Notes: a model not told the origin generated them from the letters alone. 64,000 nucleotides of DNA from Acidobacteriota bacterium (GCA_016710075.1 JADJLO010000041.1:310001-374000); one strand, 5' to 3'. Counted from the stretch's first letter, positions 29,284 through 39,561 are shown. Made by a program: numbers and translations.

Positions 29284-29420
29284 AAGCTTAAAGTCTTAAA
29301 GGTTTAAAGTTTAAAGTTCGTCCCCGGCTAGAGCTTGTCTCAAGCCTTTAGCATCACTGACACGGCTGTTTTTGTAGTTCGCAACAAAAAAATATCTCTA
29401 AACTTTGAACTTTGAACTCA
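29284..29420. repeat. Two heptamer (AAAGTTT-type) tracts between adaptor and tolC genes
   Basis: 29284-29320 reads as AAAGTCT, AAAGGTT, TAAAGTT-type heptamers, and 29398-29420 as TTTGAAC units in the opposite orientation. The two tracts could pair with each other across the 77-nt interval. Confidence 0.6.
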
Positions 29421-30869
29421 GATAAACGGCTGAACATCGTTCAACTGCCCGCTCGATAAAAGGACGTTCGCATAACCGACGTAGTGGTCATACCGGGCGC
29501 CGGCGAGATTGAGCCTTGCACGGACCAGCGCCGTCTGCGCTCTGAGCACCTCGGTGATCGTCGTCAGCCCTTCGTTGTATCGATCCTGAACTATGCGCAA
29601 GGCTTCATCCGCCTGATTGATTGCCCGCTGAGCGACGGCGACGCGCTCACGCGCCGAAATGTAGAGCTGGCAGGCGCGGACAACCTCGAACCGGATCTGA
29701 TTCGCCAGTTGTTCCTGCTCGCTGGCGACAAGAGTGGCTGCCGCGCGGGCCTGCGCGATCCGCGAGCTTCTCCCCGCATCGAAGAGGTTGAAGGTGACGC
29801 TGGCGCCGACCAGATAGTCGCCGCTTCCCTGCGCCCAGTTGTAGCGGCTGACTCCCATGTTGGCGAAAACATCGACACGCGGGAGCATCTCGCTCCTCAC
29901 GCCTTTGACCTGCTCCTCCGAAGATTTCAATGCAAGCCCGGCCCGCGCATATTCAGGGCGCTGCGCAAGCGCCATCCTGATCAGCTCATCCTGGCCTGCA
30001 GCCGCGAAGTTCTTTTCCGCCAGAGTCCCACTCAGTTTCTGCGGGCTGTCAGCAGACAACCCCATCGCCGTGCTGAGCGCGGCCGTCGCTGTCGCGATCT
30101 CGCCATCGGCCGCAATTCGCTGCTGAAGGAAATCCGCCATCTGGACCTCCGCCGAGAGCAGATCCGCAGTCACCGCCATTCCCGTATCAACGCGGTCGCG
30201 GCTGCGCTTAACATCCGCGTCCGCAAGCTTGACAGCTTCATCGGTCAGTTCCTTCCTCGCTCGGGCCAGCAACACTCCGTAATAGGCTCGCAGCACCTCG
30301 AACCGGATCTGCTGCTCCACCTGTGAAGTCTGCTTTTCGGCCTGCTGACTGCCGAGCAGCGCGCGATTGATCCGCGTCGATGTCTGACGCTGATCGAAGA
30401 CCGGCATCCTGATCGAGACCCCGAATCTGAAATTATTCAACGAATCGGGATTGTTCAGCTTGCTCAGATCGAAGTTACTCTGCTTGAAACGCGCCTGTTC
30501 CAGAAGCGATCCAAAGGCATATACCGGATTGTTTCCGTTCAACCAGCTCTCACTCAACTGAACCGTGGGCATCCTCCCTGCCCGCGCCTCCTGAACCTGC
30601 GCTCCCGCCATCTCGCGCCCCGCCGCAGCCGCCTTTGTCATGGGATTAGTCCGCAGAGCTATCTCCACGGCCAGCGGAAGCGTCAAAACTTCCTGTGAAT
30701 CCTGCTGATTTTCTGTTGACGGGTTTTTGTCATTGAGGGAGCCCGGCAGACTCGATTGCGCCGTGGCCGGAATTACCTGCGCCACCAGCATCACCCCTGT
30801 TAAAAACCGCTTTCCGATCTTCGAGATGAGGCTCTTCAAACAAGACCGTTCTATATTTTTTATAACCAT
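29418..30869 (-). CDS. TolC-family outer-membrane efflux protein
   Basis: About 483 residues from ATG 30869 (MVIKNIERSCLKSLISKIGK), with a signal peptide ending near PATAQ. A longer frame to 31025 runs through a REP-like repeat and is not a natural start. Two repeated helical halves are visible (VEIALRTNPMTKAAAAGREM; LIRMALAQRPEYARAGLALK), with QIRFEVLRAYYGVLLARARK and QIRFEVVRACQLYISARERV as the paired helices. It provides the outer-membrane channel for the adjacent RND-adaptor pair. Confidence 0.93.
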   Translation of the reverse strand: MVIKNIERSCLKSLISKIGKRFLTGVMLVAQVIPATAQSSLPGSLNDKNPSTENQQDSQEVLTLPLAVEIALRTNPMTKAAAAGREMAGAQVQEARAGRMPTVQLSESWLNGNNPVYAFGSLLEQARFKQSNFDLSKLNNPDSLNNFRFGVSIRMPVFDQRQTSTRINRALLGSQQAEKQTSQVEQQIRFEVLRAYYGVLLARARKELTDEAVKLADADVKRSRDRVDTGMAVTADLLSAEVQMADFLQQRIAADGEIATATAALSTAMGLSADSPQKLSGTLAEKNFAAAGQDELIRMALAQRPEYARAGLALKSSEEQVKGVRSEMLPRVDVFANMGVSRYNWAQGSGDYLVGASVTFNLFDAGRSSRIAQARAAATLVASEQEQLANQIRFEVVRACQLYISARERVAVAQRAINQADEALRIVQDRYNEGLTTITEVLRAQTALVRARLNLAGARYDHYVGYANVLLSSGQLNDVQPFI

Positions 30870-30903
30870 ATCTGCACCCGGAACTTTTGCCAACGAACGG
30901 AGC

Positions 30904-30922
30904 CGCAAGCGAGACGCTTGCG
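30904..30922. repeat. REP-like hairpin
   Basis: CGCAAGCG-AGA-CGCTTGCG is an 8-bp perfect stem with a 3-nt loop. The flanks (TTGCCAACGAACGGAGC and GCCTCAACTCGTATTGCCAA) resemble those of the REPIN at 22647-22822. It lies directly upstream of the tolC start. Confidence 0.7.
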
Positions 30923-30976
30923 CCTCAACTCGTATTGCCAAGGCCGCTGGTATCAGCAAACTTCTAAACTTCCCGT

Positions 30977-31168
30977 CTACGCATCCTTTGCACCCAGCAT
31001 TCGCAGGAATGTCATCATCGGACACCAGTTCGTAAACGCTGACTGAATCAGGTTCAACGCGATAAAACCCGTGAAGTAGAACCAGTTGGGGCTGTGATAA
31101 ACACCCAGCAATATCGTCGCCAAGACAAGACTTCCGGCAATCAACCTCAAATATCTATCAACTGTCAT
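30977..31168 (-). CDS. DUF2892 / YgaP-like two-helix membrane protein
   Basis: 63 residues from ATG 31168 behind AAGGAG. MTVDRYLRLIAGSLVLATIL forms the first helix and GFIALNLIQSAFTNWCPMMT the second; the NxxQSxFTxxCP signature is that of DUF2892, the membrane part of rhodanese YgaP. YgaP-like proteins are linked to sulfur transfer and are often co-encoded with ArsR regulators and persulfide enzymes. The conserved Cys is present (NWCP). Confidence 0.9.
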   Translation of the reverse strand: MTVDRYLRLIAGSLVLATILLGVYHSPNWFYFTGFIALNLIQSAFTNWCPMMTFLRMLGAKDA

Positions 31169-31253
31169 GACTTTCTCCTTTTTATTTCTTTATCTCGTCT
31201 GATGTTTTCTTCTCATCAGCACGCCGGAACCCGGCGTCGCACGAATTGCCCAC

Positions 31254-31343
31254 TCAGGTGGATACGCCCATACGCGGAAATACCCAGCGCATGAGCGCAA
31301 AGTAGATCGCAAAAAATAAAACAAAGACCAGCCAGCTCGGCAT
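31254..31343 (-). CDS. 29-residue single-helix membrane peptide
   Basis: The frame 31343 to 31254 encodes 29 residues: MPSWLVFVLFFAIYFALM followed by RWVFPRMGVST. GAGGAG stands 7-8 nt before the ATG. The first 18 residues form one transmembrane helix and the Arg-rich tail would face the cytoplasm. It is too short for automatic calling, but its ribosome-binding site, spacing and position between DUF302 and DUF2892 genes make it credible. It could be a small regulatory subunit of the neighbouring membrane proteins; that is inference. Confidence 0.7.
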   Translation of the reverse strand: MPSWLVFVLFFAIYFALMRWVFPRMGVST

Positions 31344-31371
31344 CTTCTTCTCCTCTTCTCTTCGTTACTGT

Positions 31372-31791
31372 TTATAAACTGTCAATCACTCGATGCAGCT
31401 TTTCATTGACCTCACCGGCCAAGGCTTCAAGACCCGCATTCCCCACCACCGACATCATCTTCGCCGCATCAATCGCCGATACCACCGATCGACCTTCCGC
31501 TTCGTATACAATCACATTGCACGGCAACAACAATCCAAGCTCCAGCTCAAACTCCAATGCCTGATATGCCAGCGGCGGATTGCAGGCGCCAAGAATCACG
31601 TAGTTCCTGAAATCCACCCCCAACTTCTCCTTAAGCTTCTCCTTCATGTCTATCTCGCTCAGAACTCCGAACCCTTCGGCTTTCAACGCTTCTCGAGTTC
31701 TCTCCAACGCCTTCTCAAACGGATAATCGGTCGTCTTCCCGTAACCATATCCCGATCCCTCCATCATCCCTTTCACTCCTGCTTTTACCAT
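31372..31791 (-). CDS. DUF302 domain protein
   Basis: 139 residues from ATG 31791 behind AGGAG. The sequence has the DUF302 features YPFEKALERTREALKAEGFG, VLSEIDMKEKLKEKLG, YVILGACNPPLAYQALEFE, LPCNVIVYE and a closing helical segment. DUF302 proteins are small soluble proteins of unknown biochemistry, often found with ArsR regulators, heavy-metal pumps and sulfur genes. It is the first gene of the minus-strand run and faces the ArsR gene across the operator at 32077-32114. Confidence 0.93.
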   Translation of the reverse strand: MVKAGVKGMMEGSGYGYGKTTDYPFEKALERTREALKAEGFGVLSEIDMKEKLKEKLGVDFRNYVILGACNPPLAYQALEFELELGLLLPCNVIVYEAEGRSVVSAIDAAKMMSVVGNAGLEALAGEVNEKLHRVIDSL

Positions 31792-32041
31792 GTCTTTCTC
31801 CTGTCTTATTTCAGCCTTCTAAATTTAGTCCAATAATTCGACGCCGGTTGTTATTTATTGGATATTTACCGCACTATTCGTGCCACAACCCCTGCTCCCT
31901 CCCACTTATCTTCAATCACTACTCTAAACTCAAGAATCCGCCAGTTTTATCTGCTTGATTCCAACTATCTCTCGCCCGCCGGAATATTGGCTCTTTCTTT
32001 CACTCTGCGTGATTTTCCTCAACCTTTTCCAAATTTTTCCC

Positions 32042-32070
32042 TTTCCGCACGCCGGTTAAACCGGTATAAT
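32042..32070 (+). promoter_or_regulatory. Candidate promoter of the ArsR-family gene
   Basis: A perfect -10 TATAAT (32065-32070) is preceded after 17 bases by TTTCCG (32042-32047), a poor -35. Predicted transcription would start at about 32077, the first base of the palindrome. Confidence 0.55.
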
Positions 32071-32076
32071 CACCGT

Positions 32077-32114
32077 AAATTGACTATATAGCTATCTAGT
32101 TATATAGTCAATTT
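32077..32114. promoter_or_regulatory. Palindromic operator candidate
   Basis: AAATTGACTATATA (32077-32090) is inverted exactly at 32101-32114, with a 10-nt centre. ArsR/SmtB proteins bind such AT-rich inverted repeats. The site begins at the predicted transcription start and is 33 bases upstream of the ArsR start codon, consistent with autorepression. Confidence 0.75.
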
Positions 32115-32147
32115 AAATTTCAATGATTTATTGATGAAGGAGTGGAG

Positions 32148-32501
32148 ATGACAAAAAAAAGGCAGCAGATGATGATGACGCCTGAGGCCTTGAAGCTGGT
32201 TGCCGCGAGGTTCAAGGTTTTGTCTGACCCGATGAGGCTGAACATTTTGAGGGTACTGGAGGAGGGCGAGATGAGTGTGAGCGGGATCACAGAGGCAGTT
32301 GAATCGACGCAACCGAATATAAGCAAGCATTTGAAAAGCCTGCAGGATGCGGGTTTCGTGAATCGGCGTCAAGATGGAAACACAGTCTACTATTCGATCG
32401 CCGATGAGTCGGTCTATGAGTTATGCGATCTGGTCTGTTCGAGCATACAAGAGAGGCTCAAATCACAGGCCAGCGTCTTTGCGGGGGGAAAGAACGTATA
32501 A
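32148..32501 (+). CDS. ArsR/SmtB-family transcriptional regulator
   Basis: 117 residues from ATG 32148, with AAGGAG five bases upstream. It is a winged helix-turn-helix protein: RFKVLSDPMRLNILRVLEEG, SVSGITEAVESTQPNISKHL as recognition helix, LQDAGFVNRRQDGNTVYYSI as wing. The C-terminal helix has two cysteines (YELCDLVCSSI) that could sense metal, thiol or persulfide. The classic ELCV DLC metal box of ArsR/SmtB (alpha-3) is absent. It probably controls itself and the divergent DUF302-to-USP genes through the palindrome at 32077. Confidence 0.94.
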   Translation: MTKKRQQMMMTPEALKLVAARFKVLSDPMRLNILRVLEEGEMSVSGITEAVESTQPNISKHLKSLQDAGFVNRRQDGNTVYYSIADESVYELCDLVCSSIQERLKSQASVFAGGKNV

Positions 32502-32618
32502 AGTTTAAACTGAAAACTCCCTTGAGTTTGACTAGCCCGCCATCGGCCCTGTATCTTTGTCAGTCGAATTTCCCGAAAAACTGAATACATGAGAACAAGA
32601 GGAGAGAGTGGATCACCA

Positions 32619-33599
32619 ATGTCCAATCAGCTTTTAGATATATTGAGCCGGACGGATGACGCCGGCTGGTTACAGATCGTCGAGCGGCTACAGCCGGAGA
32701 TGCATGCGGTTGATCAGCGAGCAGCGCGCATCTGGTTCGCATTTTTTCCGGTAAAACTTTTCAGGGCGCTGAGCGAGGCAGCAAATCCGGAGGAGAAGGC
32801 AAAGAGCCTGCTTCTCAAGGGCAAATACAGGCTGACGGATCAGGTGGACAGTTCGGCGCAGTTTCTTTATGGCCATCGATACTGGCCGGAGGTCAGGCGC
32901 GAGGTTGCGGAGTATGCATCGGGCGGTGGATCGAGCCGGTCGTTGGCAGACCAGATACTCGAGACGGCATCGAAGATCGCAAGCAGGCTCGGAGTGGAGA
33001 CAGCGATTGTAACCGGTATAACGGCAGTGGCATTCGGAACATTGCAGCAGGTCGGAATTGAGCTCTTTAAAGAGCCTGCGCAGGCCGGGGATTATGGAAA
33101 GAGCTGGAAGAAATCCGCTAATCAGATAGTCGAGGACCGGAAGAAAGACGACAGTCAGGGGATACTCGGATTTCTGAAATCGGTGGACAAGACATTCACC
33201 GTCAATTTCCGCGAATTCGAACCCGGCTATACTTTTAAGGTCGTCAACATGCAGGATGTGACGACGGCAGGCAGGCAGTACAAGGGCGATTATCATTCAA
33301 AAGATATGCGCTGCATGCGCGGCGAGGGACCGATTCCGGTTGAGTGCCGGACGGCAGCCTGCGGGACCTGCTGGGTCGGAGTGCTTTCACCTACCGAAAA
33401 GCTGGCCCCTCCCAATGATCGTGAGATCAACAAATGGCGCTACTTCGGCTATGAAGGATTCACCGCCAAAGAGGATTCTCCGATCCGACTTGCCTGCCAG
33501 TTGAAGGCCCACGGCAACGTGACTCTGGTGATTCCCCCCTGGAACGGCCTCATCGGCAAGCTCGACGAGAAGGAAAAAGAGTCGGGCGCAGCAGCATAA
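32619..33599 (+). CDS. 2Fe-2S ferredoxin-domain protein with an unknown helical N-terminal domain
   Basis: About 326 residues from ATG 32619; ATG 32589 is an alternative, and AGGAGA lies between the two. Residues 1-190 are helical (LDILSRTDDAGWLQIVERLQ; LADQILETASKIASRLGVET) with no recognised domain. The C-terminal 120 residues form a plant-type ferredoxin fold with the cluster motif PVECRTAACGTCWVG (Cys-x4-Cys-x2-Cys) and a fourth Cys in IRLACQLKAHG. It therefore should carry one 2Fe-2S cluster and transfer electrons. Its partner is unknown; position after the ArsR regulator suggests the same stress response. Confidence 0.85.
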   Translation: MSNQLLDILSRTDDAGWLQIVERLQPEMHAVDQRAARIWFAFFPVKLFRALSEAANPEEKAKSLLLKGKYRLTDQVDSSAQFLYGHRYWPEVRREVAEYASGGGSSRSLADQILETASKIASRLGVETAIVTGITAVAFGTLQQVGIELFKEPAQAGDYGKSWKKSANQIVEDRKKDDSQGILGFLKSVDKTFTVNFREFEPGYTFKVVNMQDVTTAGRQYKGDYHSKDMRCMRGEGPIPVECRTAACGTCWVGVLSPTEKLAPPNDREINKWRYFGYEGFTAKEDSPIRLACQLKAHGNVTLVIPPWNGLIGKLDEKEKESGAAA

Positions 33600-33616
33600 A
33601 AACCACCTTAAAGCAG

Positions 33617-33676
33617 AGTTGCCAGTTGTCAGCTACATATCCAGTACGAGAGTTTTGATACTGGCAACCGGCAACT
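33617..33676. repeat. Heptamer inverted repeat (AGTTGCC type)
   Basis: The left side reads AGTTGCC, AGTTGTC, AGCTACA (33617 onward), a 7-nt period. The right side ends in GGCAACT (33670-33676), its inverse. A TTTAAAC heptamer tract follows. A homologous element is at 60012-60067. Confidence 0.65.
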
Positions 33677-33718
33677 TTTCTTCAAACTTTAAACTCTTCT
33701 CCCCTGGAGGCAAGCACC

Positions 33719-35974
<2,256 letters not shown>

Positions 35975-35995
35975 AAGGGAAAGGCAGCTTCAAAG

Positions 35996-36140
35996 GCAGA
36001 ATAAACGAAACAGACGAAAAATATTCAGGCGTTGATCGGGCCAGAACTTCCGATTAACGTAGAGCCGGAATTATCCGGATTATTTTTCCCCTTGAATATT
36101 TTTCGTCTGTTTCGTTTATTTCGTCTGTTTCGTAATCTGC
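35996..36140. repeat. Nonamer-armed inverted-repeat element, copy A
   Basis: A perfect 28-nt arm (36000-36027) is inverted at 36093-36120. The arms are 9-nt units ACGAAACAG, ACGAAAAAT; the right arm extends by two more units to GTAATC at about 36136. The central core of about 65 nt is homologous, in reverse, to that of copy B at 38055. Confidence 0.9.
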
Positions 36141-36168
36141 CTTTCCCTGCATCGGAATCCATCTTGAC

Positions 36169-36951
36169 TCACCTGCCAGTCCAGCAGGGTTTTCTTTTTT
36201 CAAGGAAAGCGCCGATGCCTTCCTGAGCATCTTCAGCCATTGCATTCATGCTCATAATTTCTTTTGTATAGTCATAAGCCTTAGTCTGGTCGAGGTCGAT
36301 CTGCGTGTAGAAAGCCTGTTTGCCGAGCCCGACCGTAAATGAGCTGGCTTCGGTAATCTGTTCGGCGAGTTTGAGCGTCTCTGCCTGAAGCTGAGTCGCT
36401 GGAGCCACGCGGTTGATGAGTCCCCATTCCATGGCGGTGAGTGCGTCTATCGGCGTTCCGGTAAGAAGCATTTCGAGAGCCTTTTTTCTTCCGATGGCTC
36501 TGGTCAAAGCGACCATTGGAGTGCTGCAGAAGAGCCCGATCCTGACGCCGGGCGTGGCGAATTTGGCCTCTTCGGATGCTATCGCAAGGTCGCAGGTCGC
36601 GACAAGCTGGCATCCTGCGGCGGTAGCTGTGCCCTGAACCTCGGCAATGACTGGCTGGGGTATCTTTTGAATCGTTGTCATGAGATCAACGCAGGCATCG
36701 AAGATCCGTCGGTAGTCGTTGATCGTCCCTTCTCGCATTTCATTCAGGTCGTGCCCTGACGAAAAGACCGAGCCGGCGCCAGCAAGGATAACGGCCTGAA
36801 TCGATCTGTCTTCGCCGATTTCGAGCAGACAGGATGTCAGTTCCTTCATCAATGAGAGCGACAAGGCGTTGCGGCGCTCGGGCCTGTTGAGCGTGACACG
36901 GGCCACAGGCGAATTGGCATCGACAAGAATGTTCTCATAACTTTTCTGCAT
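36169..36951 (-). CDS. Enoyl-CoA hydratase/isomerase family protein
   Basis: 260 residues from ATG 36951 behind GGAG. Crotonase-fold motifs are present: VARVTLNRPERRNALSL, FSSGHDLNEMREG (first oxyanion-hole region), VIAEVQGTATAAGCQLVATC (second) and FATPGVRIGLFCSTPMVALT. The C-terminus ends EGIGAFLEKRKPCW, the usual tail. The catalytic Glu seen in hydratases is not obvious at the GLFCSTPM position, so it may be an isomerase or another crotonase reaction. It stands alone between two nonamer elements together with the PIG-L gene. Confidence 0.9.
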   Translation of the reverse strand: MQKSYENILVDANSPVARVTLNRPERRNALSLSLMKELTSCLLEIGEDRSIQAVILAGAGSVFSSGHDLNEMREGTINDYRRIFDACVDLMTTIQKIPQPVIAEVQGTATAAGCQLVATCDLAIASEEAKFATPGVRIGLFCSTPMVALTRAIGRKKALEMLLTGTPIDALTAMEWGLINRVAPATQLQAETLKLAEQITEASSFTVGLGKQAFYTQIDLDQTKAYDYTKEIMSMNAMAEDAQEGIGAFLEKRKPCWTGR

Positions 36952-37094
36952 GGTTTTTTTCTCCAGGGAATTTCATCCATCTGCTCTTCCACTATTGAAA
37001 TGATTGCAAATCAGCTTCAGCATAACAAGTGAAGTAACCCGCAAAATTATGCAGACACAACAACTTTTTCATTAATCTACAGGAGGAGACAACA

Positions 37095-38041
37095 ATGAAG
37101 ATAATTTCCGCTCTCTGGTCATTTCACACCATTGCGGTGGCGCTCTTTGCATCAGTTCTGATCATTGCGGTCAATATCGGCAAAGGTGTGACCGGTGCAG
37201 CGCCTGAAGAGCCACAGGCCAATGACGGAAAATTGAGAATCATTGCATTCGGGGCTCACCCTGACGATTCCGAGCTGCAGGTTGGGGCGTTGCCGCGATG
37301 TGGGCGGCCAAAGGACATCACGTGAAACTGGTCTCTGTGACTAACGGGGACATCGGTCACTGGCGTGAGGCCGGCGGTCCGCTGGCTTTGAGGCGCAAAG
37401 CCGAGGTCGAGCAGGTCTCAAAGATGCTTGGATCTTCCGTGGTCGTGCTCGACAATCACGACGGCGAGCTGATGCCGACTCTCGAAAACCGCAAGGCGAT
37501 TACAAAGCTCATCCGCGAGTGGAAGGCCGACCTTGTTCTGAGCCCGCGCCCCAACGATTATCATCCGGATCACCGCTACACCGGCATCCTCGTTCAGGAT
37601 GCGGCTTTTATGGTGACAGTCCCCTTCTTCTGCCCGGATGTCCCGCCGCTCAAATTAAACCCGGTCTTTATGTATTACACAGACAGATTCACCAAGCCCA
37701 ACCCGTCGCAGCCCGACATAGCCATCTCGATCGACGCCGTCATGGATAAAAAGCTCGATGCTCTGGCAGTCATGGAATCACAGTTCCTCGAAGGCGGAGC
37801 GAACGGGCATGAGGGGTTGATGCCTAAAAACCCCGCTGAGAGAACAAAGCGCATCAAAGAAGTCCGCGATGCCCATGCAGCACGCAACTTCAGCGTCGCC
37901 GAAAGATTCAGAAATGTTTTGAAAGATTGGTATGGAGCCGAGGCCGGCGCGAAGGTCAAATACGCCGAAGCATTCGAGATCTGCGAATACGGACGCCGGC
38001 CGGATAAGGCAGAGCTGAAGAAGTTATTCCCGTTCTTTTAA
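37095..38041 (+). pseudogene. PIG-L/LmbE-family deacetylase, one-base frameshift
   Basis: A signal-like N-terminus (IAVALFASVLIIAVN) is followed by the zinc-site block AFGAHPDDSELQVG. The frame then breaks at GGGG 37284-37287. The other frame continues as GVAAMWAAKGHHVKLVSVTN and includes SPRPNDYHPDHRYTG, the second metal motif. One extra G restores a 315-residue PIG-L deacetylase, a zinc enzyme that removes N-acetyl from sugars or related substrates. AGGAGGAG precedes the start. A one-base sequence error at the G-run is the simplest explanation. Confidence 0.92.
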
Positions 38042-38054
38042 GGGGAGAAGAATA

Positions 38055-38209
38055 GATTACGAAACAGACGAAATAAACGAAAAAGACGAAAAATATTCAG
38101 GGGCATAAATAATCCGGACAATTCTGGATATACGTTTATCGGAGGCTCTCGCCCGATCAGTGCCTGAATATTTTTCGTCTTTTTCGTTTATTTTGTCTGT
38201 TTCGTATTC
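38055..38209. repeat. Nonamer-armed inverted-repeat element, copy B
   Basis: The 47-nt left arm (38055-38101) is inverted at 38163-38209 with two or three mismatches. Units are ACGAAACAG, ACGAAATAA, ACGAAAAAG, ACGAAAAAT. The core, read in reverse, matches copy A: blocks TGATCGGGC, TTCCGAT and TCCGGATTATTT are shared. It begins 14 bases after the PIG-L stop. Confidence 0.92.
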
Positions 38210-38223
38210 TGTCTTAATCTTTC

Positions 38224-38622
38224 TTATTCGCCTGCTTTACCCACGCTGCCGCGGAGTTCCTCGCGGAGACGTTCAATTTCCGTTAATTTGTCCTGAATTC
38301 GCTGAAACAGCGCTGACTGGGCCTTGATTCCCTCGTCGATGAGGAAAATTGCCGCATCCGCCCTGCCCTTGAAGATGCCTGCCGAGACAAGACTGTCGAT
38401 CTTGTCGGAAGACTCATCGCTGAGGCGGACAATAACGGTCGTATCTTTGACATTGAGAGCGCGCTCGACGGCCTTGTTGACCGACTCGGGAACTCTGTTG
38501 AAGAGATCGCGGAGCGTCGATGCGATATCTTCGATGGTTTCAACCGCACGTGTGCCGGATGATTGTTGGGGCGGCTGCGTCGTCAGCGGGCCACCCGGAT
38601 TGTTTTCATTATCGCTCATCAT
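38224..38622 (-). CDS. Ribbon-helix-helix-like protein with coiled-coil tail
   Basis: 132 residues. A disordered N-terminus (NNPGGPLTTQPPQQSS) precedes a helical part (VETIEDIASTLRDLFNRVPE). A ribbon-helix-helix-like unit follows: TTVIVRLSDESSDKIDSLVS and AGIFKGRADAAIFLIDEGIK. It ends in a short coiled coil (IQDKLTEIERLREELRG). The RHH-like core suggests DNA binding or a dimerisation module. No target is evident. It is convergent with the PIG-L gene, with repeat B between them. Confidence 0.75.
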   Translation of the reverse strand: MMSDNENNPGGPLTTQPPQQSSGTRAVETIEDIASTLRDLFNRVPESVNKAVERALNVKDTTVIVRLSDESSDKIDSLVSAGIFKGRADAAIFLIDEGIKAQSALFQRIQDKLTEIERLREELRGSVGKAGE

Positions 38623-38694
38623 TTGTTAATTCCTCCTTGCCAATTTAAGACTGCAAGGGGTTATACGATTCCGGGTCACGTAAAAGTTGCATAC

Positions 38695-39561
38695 TTATTC
38701 CGCTGAGATATTTGGCTCGATCTTTGTGAACTGGAGGCCGTAAGCAACAAGGCAGAACGGCAGCCTGAGCAGTGACTCGTTATAAGAAAGAACGTTCTGG
38801 ACATAGTCTTTTCGAGCTGCATTTGTCGCGTTGATATTGGCCTTGTAGTCGTCAATGAGACGCAGATAGGCGTCATTGGCTTTGAGATCGGAGTAGGTAT
38901 CTCCGAGGCCGAGAATCTGCTCGGAGAGTTGAGTCAGTTCGTGATAGACGCCGATGAGTCCGTCCTTGTCGCTGTCCTTGACTGCCTGATTGAGATTTCC
39001 CTTGATGTTCATCAAGGCGGACAACGGCGGGAGATCCGCTTTGGTGACGGCCTTGGCAGTTTCGAGCGCCTTGCCGGCGGCCTCACCCTGCTTGCCGATG
39101 GTGGCGACAAATGTCTGCCATTTGGTGAGAGCGAGCTGGCGGCGCTTGCCGAGTTCGTCTTTGGTGTACGGGAAAAGCTTGTCCACCGGATAGAATTTAC
39201 GATTCTCCTCGAATTCGATCCAGGTCCACTGATTGCCGCTCGGCGGAGGCGCAAACCTCAGCTTCGTCGATTTATTTGTGTATGCGGCGCTGGATGGCGC
39301 GCGCTCTTTGACCGTCACCACAGCCTTGCCGTCAGGCTCGGCCACAATCGATGTGACCTCTATGACGCCGTCGACTTCGGCGACCACAGCGCTCACCGGC
39401 GATTCACTCACCGAGTTGATACGGCGTCCAATGCTGAAAAAGACCTCGTCTTTGGTGATCTGTTTTGGCGCCGGGGCCTGAGCGTAAATCATCACTTCCC
39501 CGTTGATCAACAGAAAAAATGAAGCAAGGGCGAATGCGTTAATCAGCAATTTTCCAGCCAT
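38695..39561 (-). CDS. Secreted protein with LemA-like C-terminal helical domain
   Basis: 288 residues from ATG 39561, with AAGGAG six bases upstream. A signal peptide (LLINAFALASFFLLING, cleavage near IYAQ) precedes a beta-rich domain (VAEVDGVIEVTSIVAEPDGK). A helical domain starts at KWQTFVATIGKQGEAAGKAL. Its end, AYLRLIDDYKANINATNAAR to YNESLLRLPFCLVAYGLQFT, matches the LemA signature (tEnrIaxaRxxYNxxVxxYNxxIrxfPxnxvA). The role is unknown; LemA-like helical bundles are usually membrane-associated. It is divergent from hflX. Confidence 0.75.
   Translation of the reverse strand: MAGKLLINAFALASFFLLINGEVMIYAQAPAPKQITKDEVFFSIGRRINSVSESPVSAVVAEVDGVIEVTSIVAEPDGKAVVTVKERAPSSAAYTNKSTKLRFAPPPSGNQWTWIEFEENRKFYPVDKLFPYTKDELGKRRQLALTKWQTFVATIGKQGEAAGKALETAKAVTKADLPPLSALMNIKGNLNQAVKDSDKDGLIGVYHELTQLSEQILGLGDTYSDLKANDAYLRLIDDYKANINATNAARKDYVQNVLSYNESLLRLPFCLVAYGLQFTKIEPNISAE

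Larger units (their letters stand above)
31792..32147. promoter_or_regulatory. Divergent control region of the ArsR block
   Basis: 356 bases between the DUF302 gene (minus) and the ArsR gene (plus). It has a pyrimidine-rich left half with no visible gene, a candidate promoter at 32042-32070 and a large palindrome at 32077-32114. A second short inverted repeat, CCGGTTAAACCGG (32052-32064), overlaps the -10 region. Confidence 0.7.

Noticed and set aside
31858..32091. 77-codon plus-strand frame upstream of the ArsR gene
   Set aside because: It runs through the promoter and operator region and has no recognisable feature.
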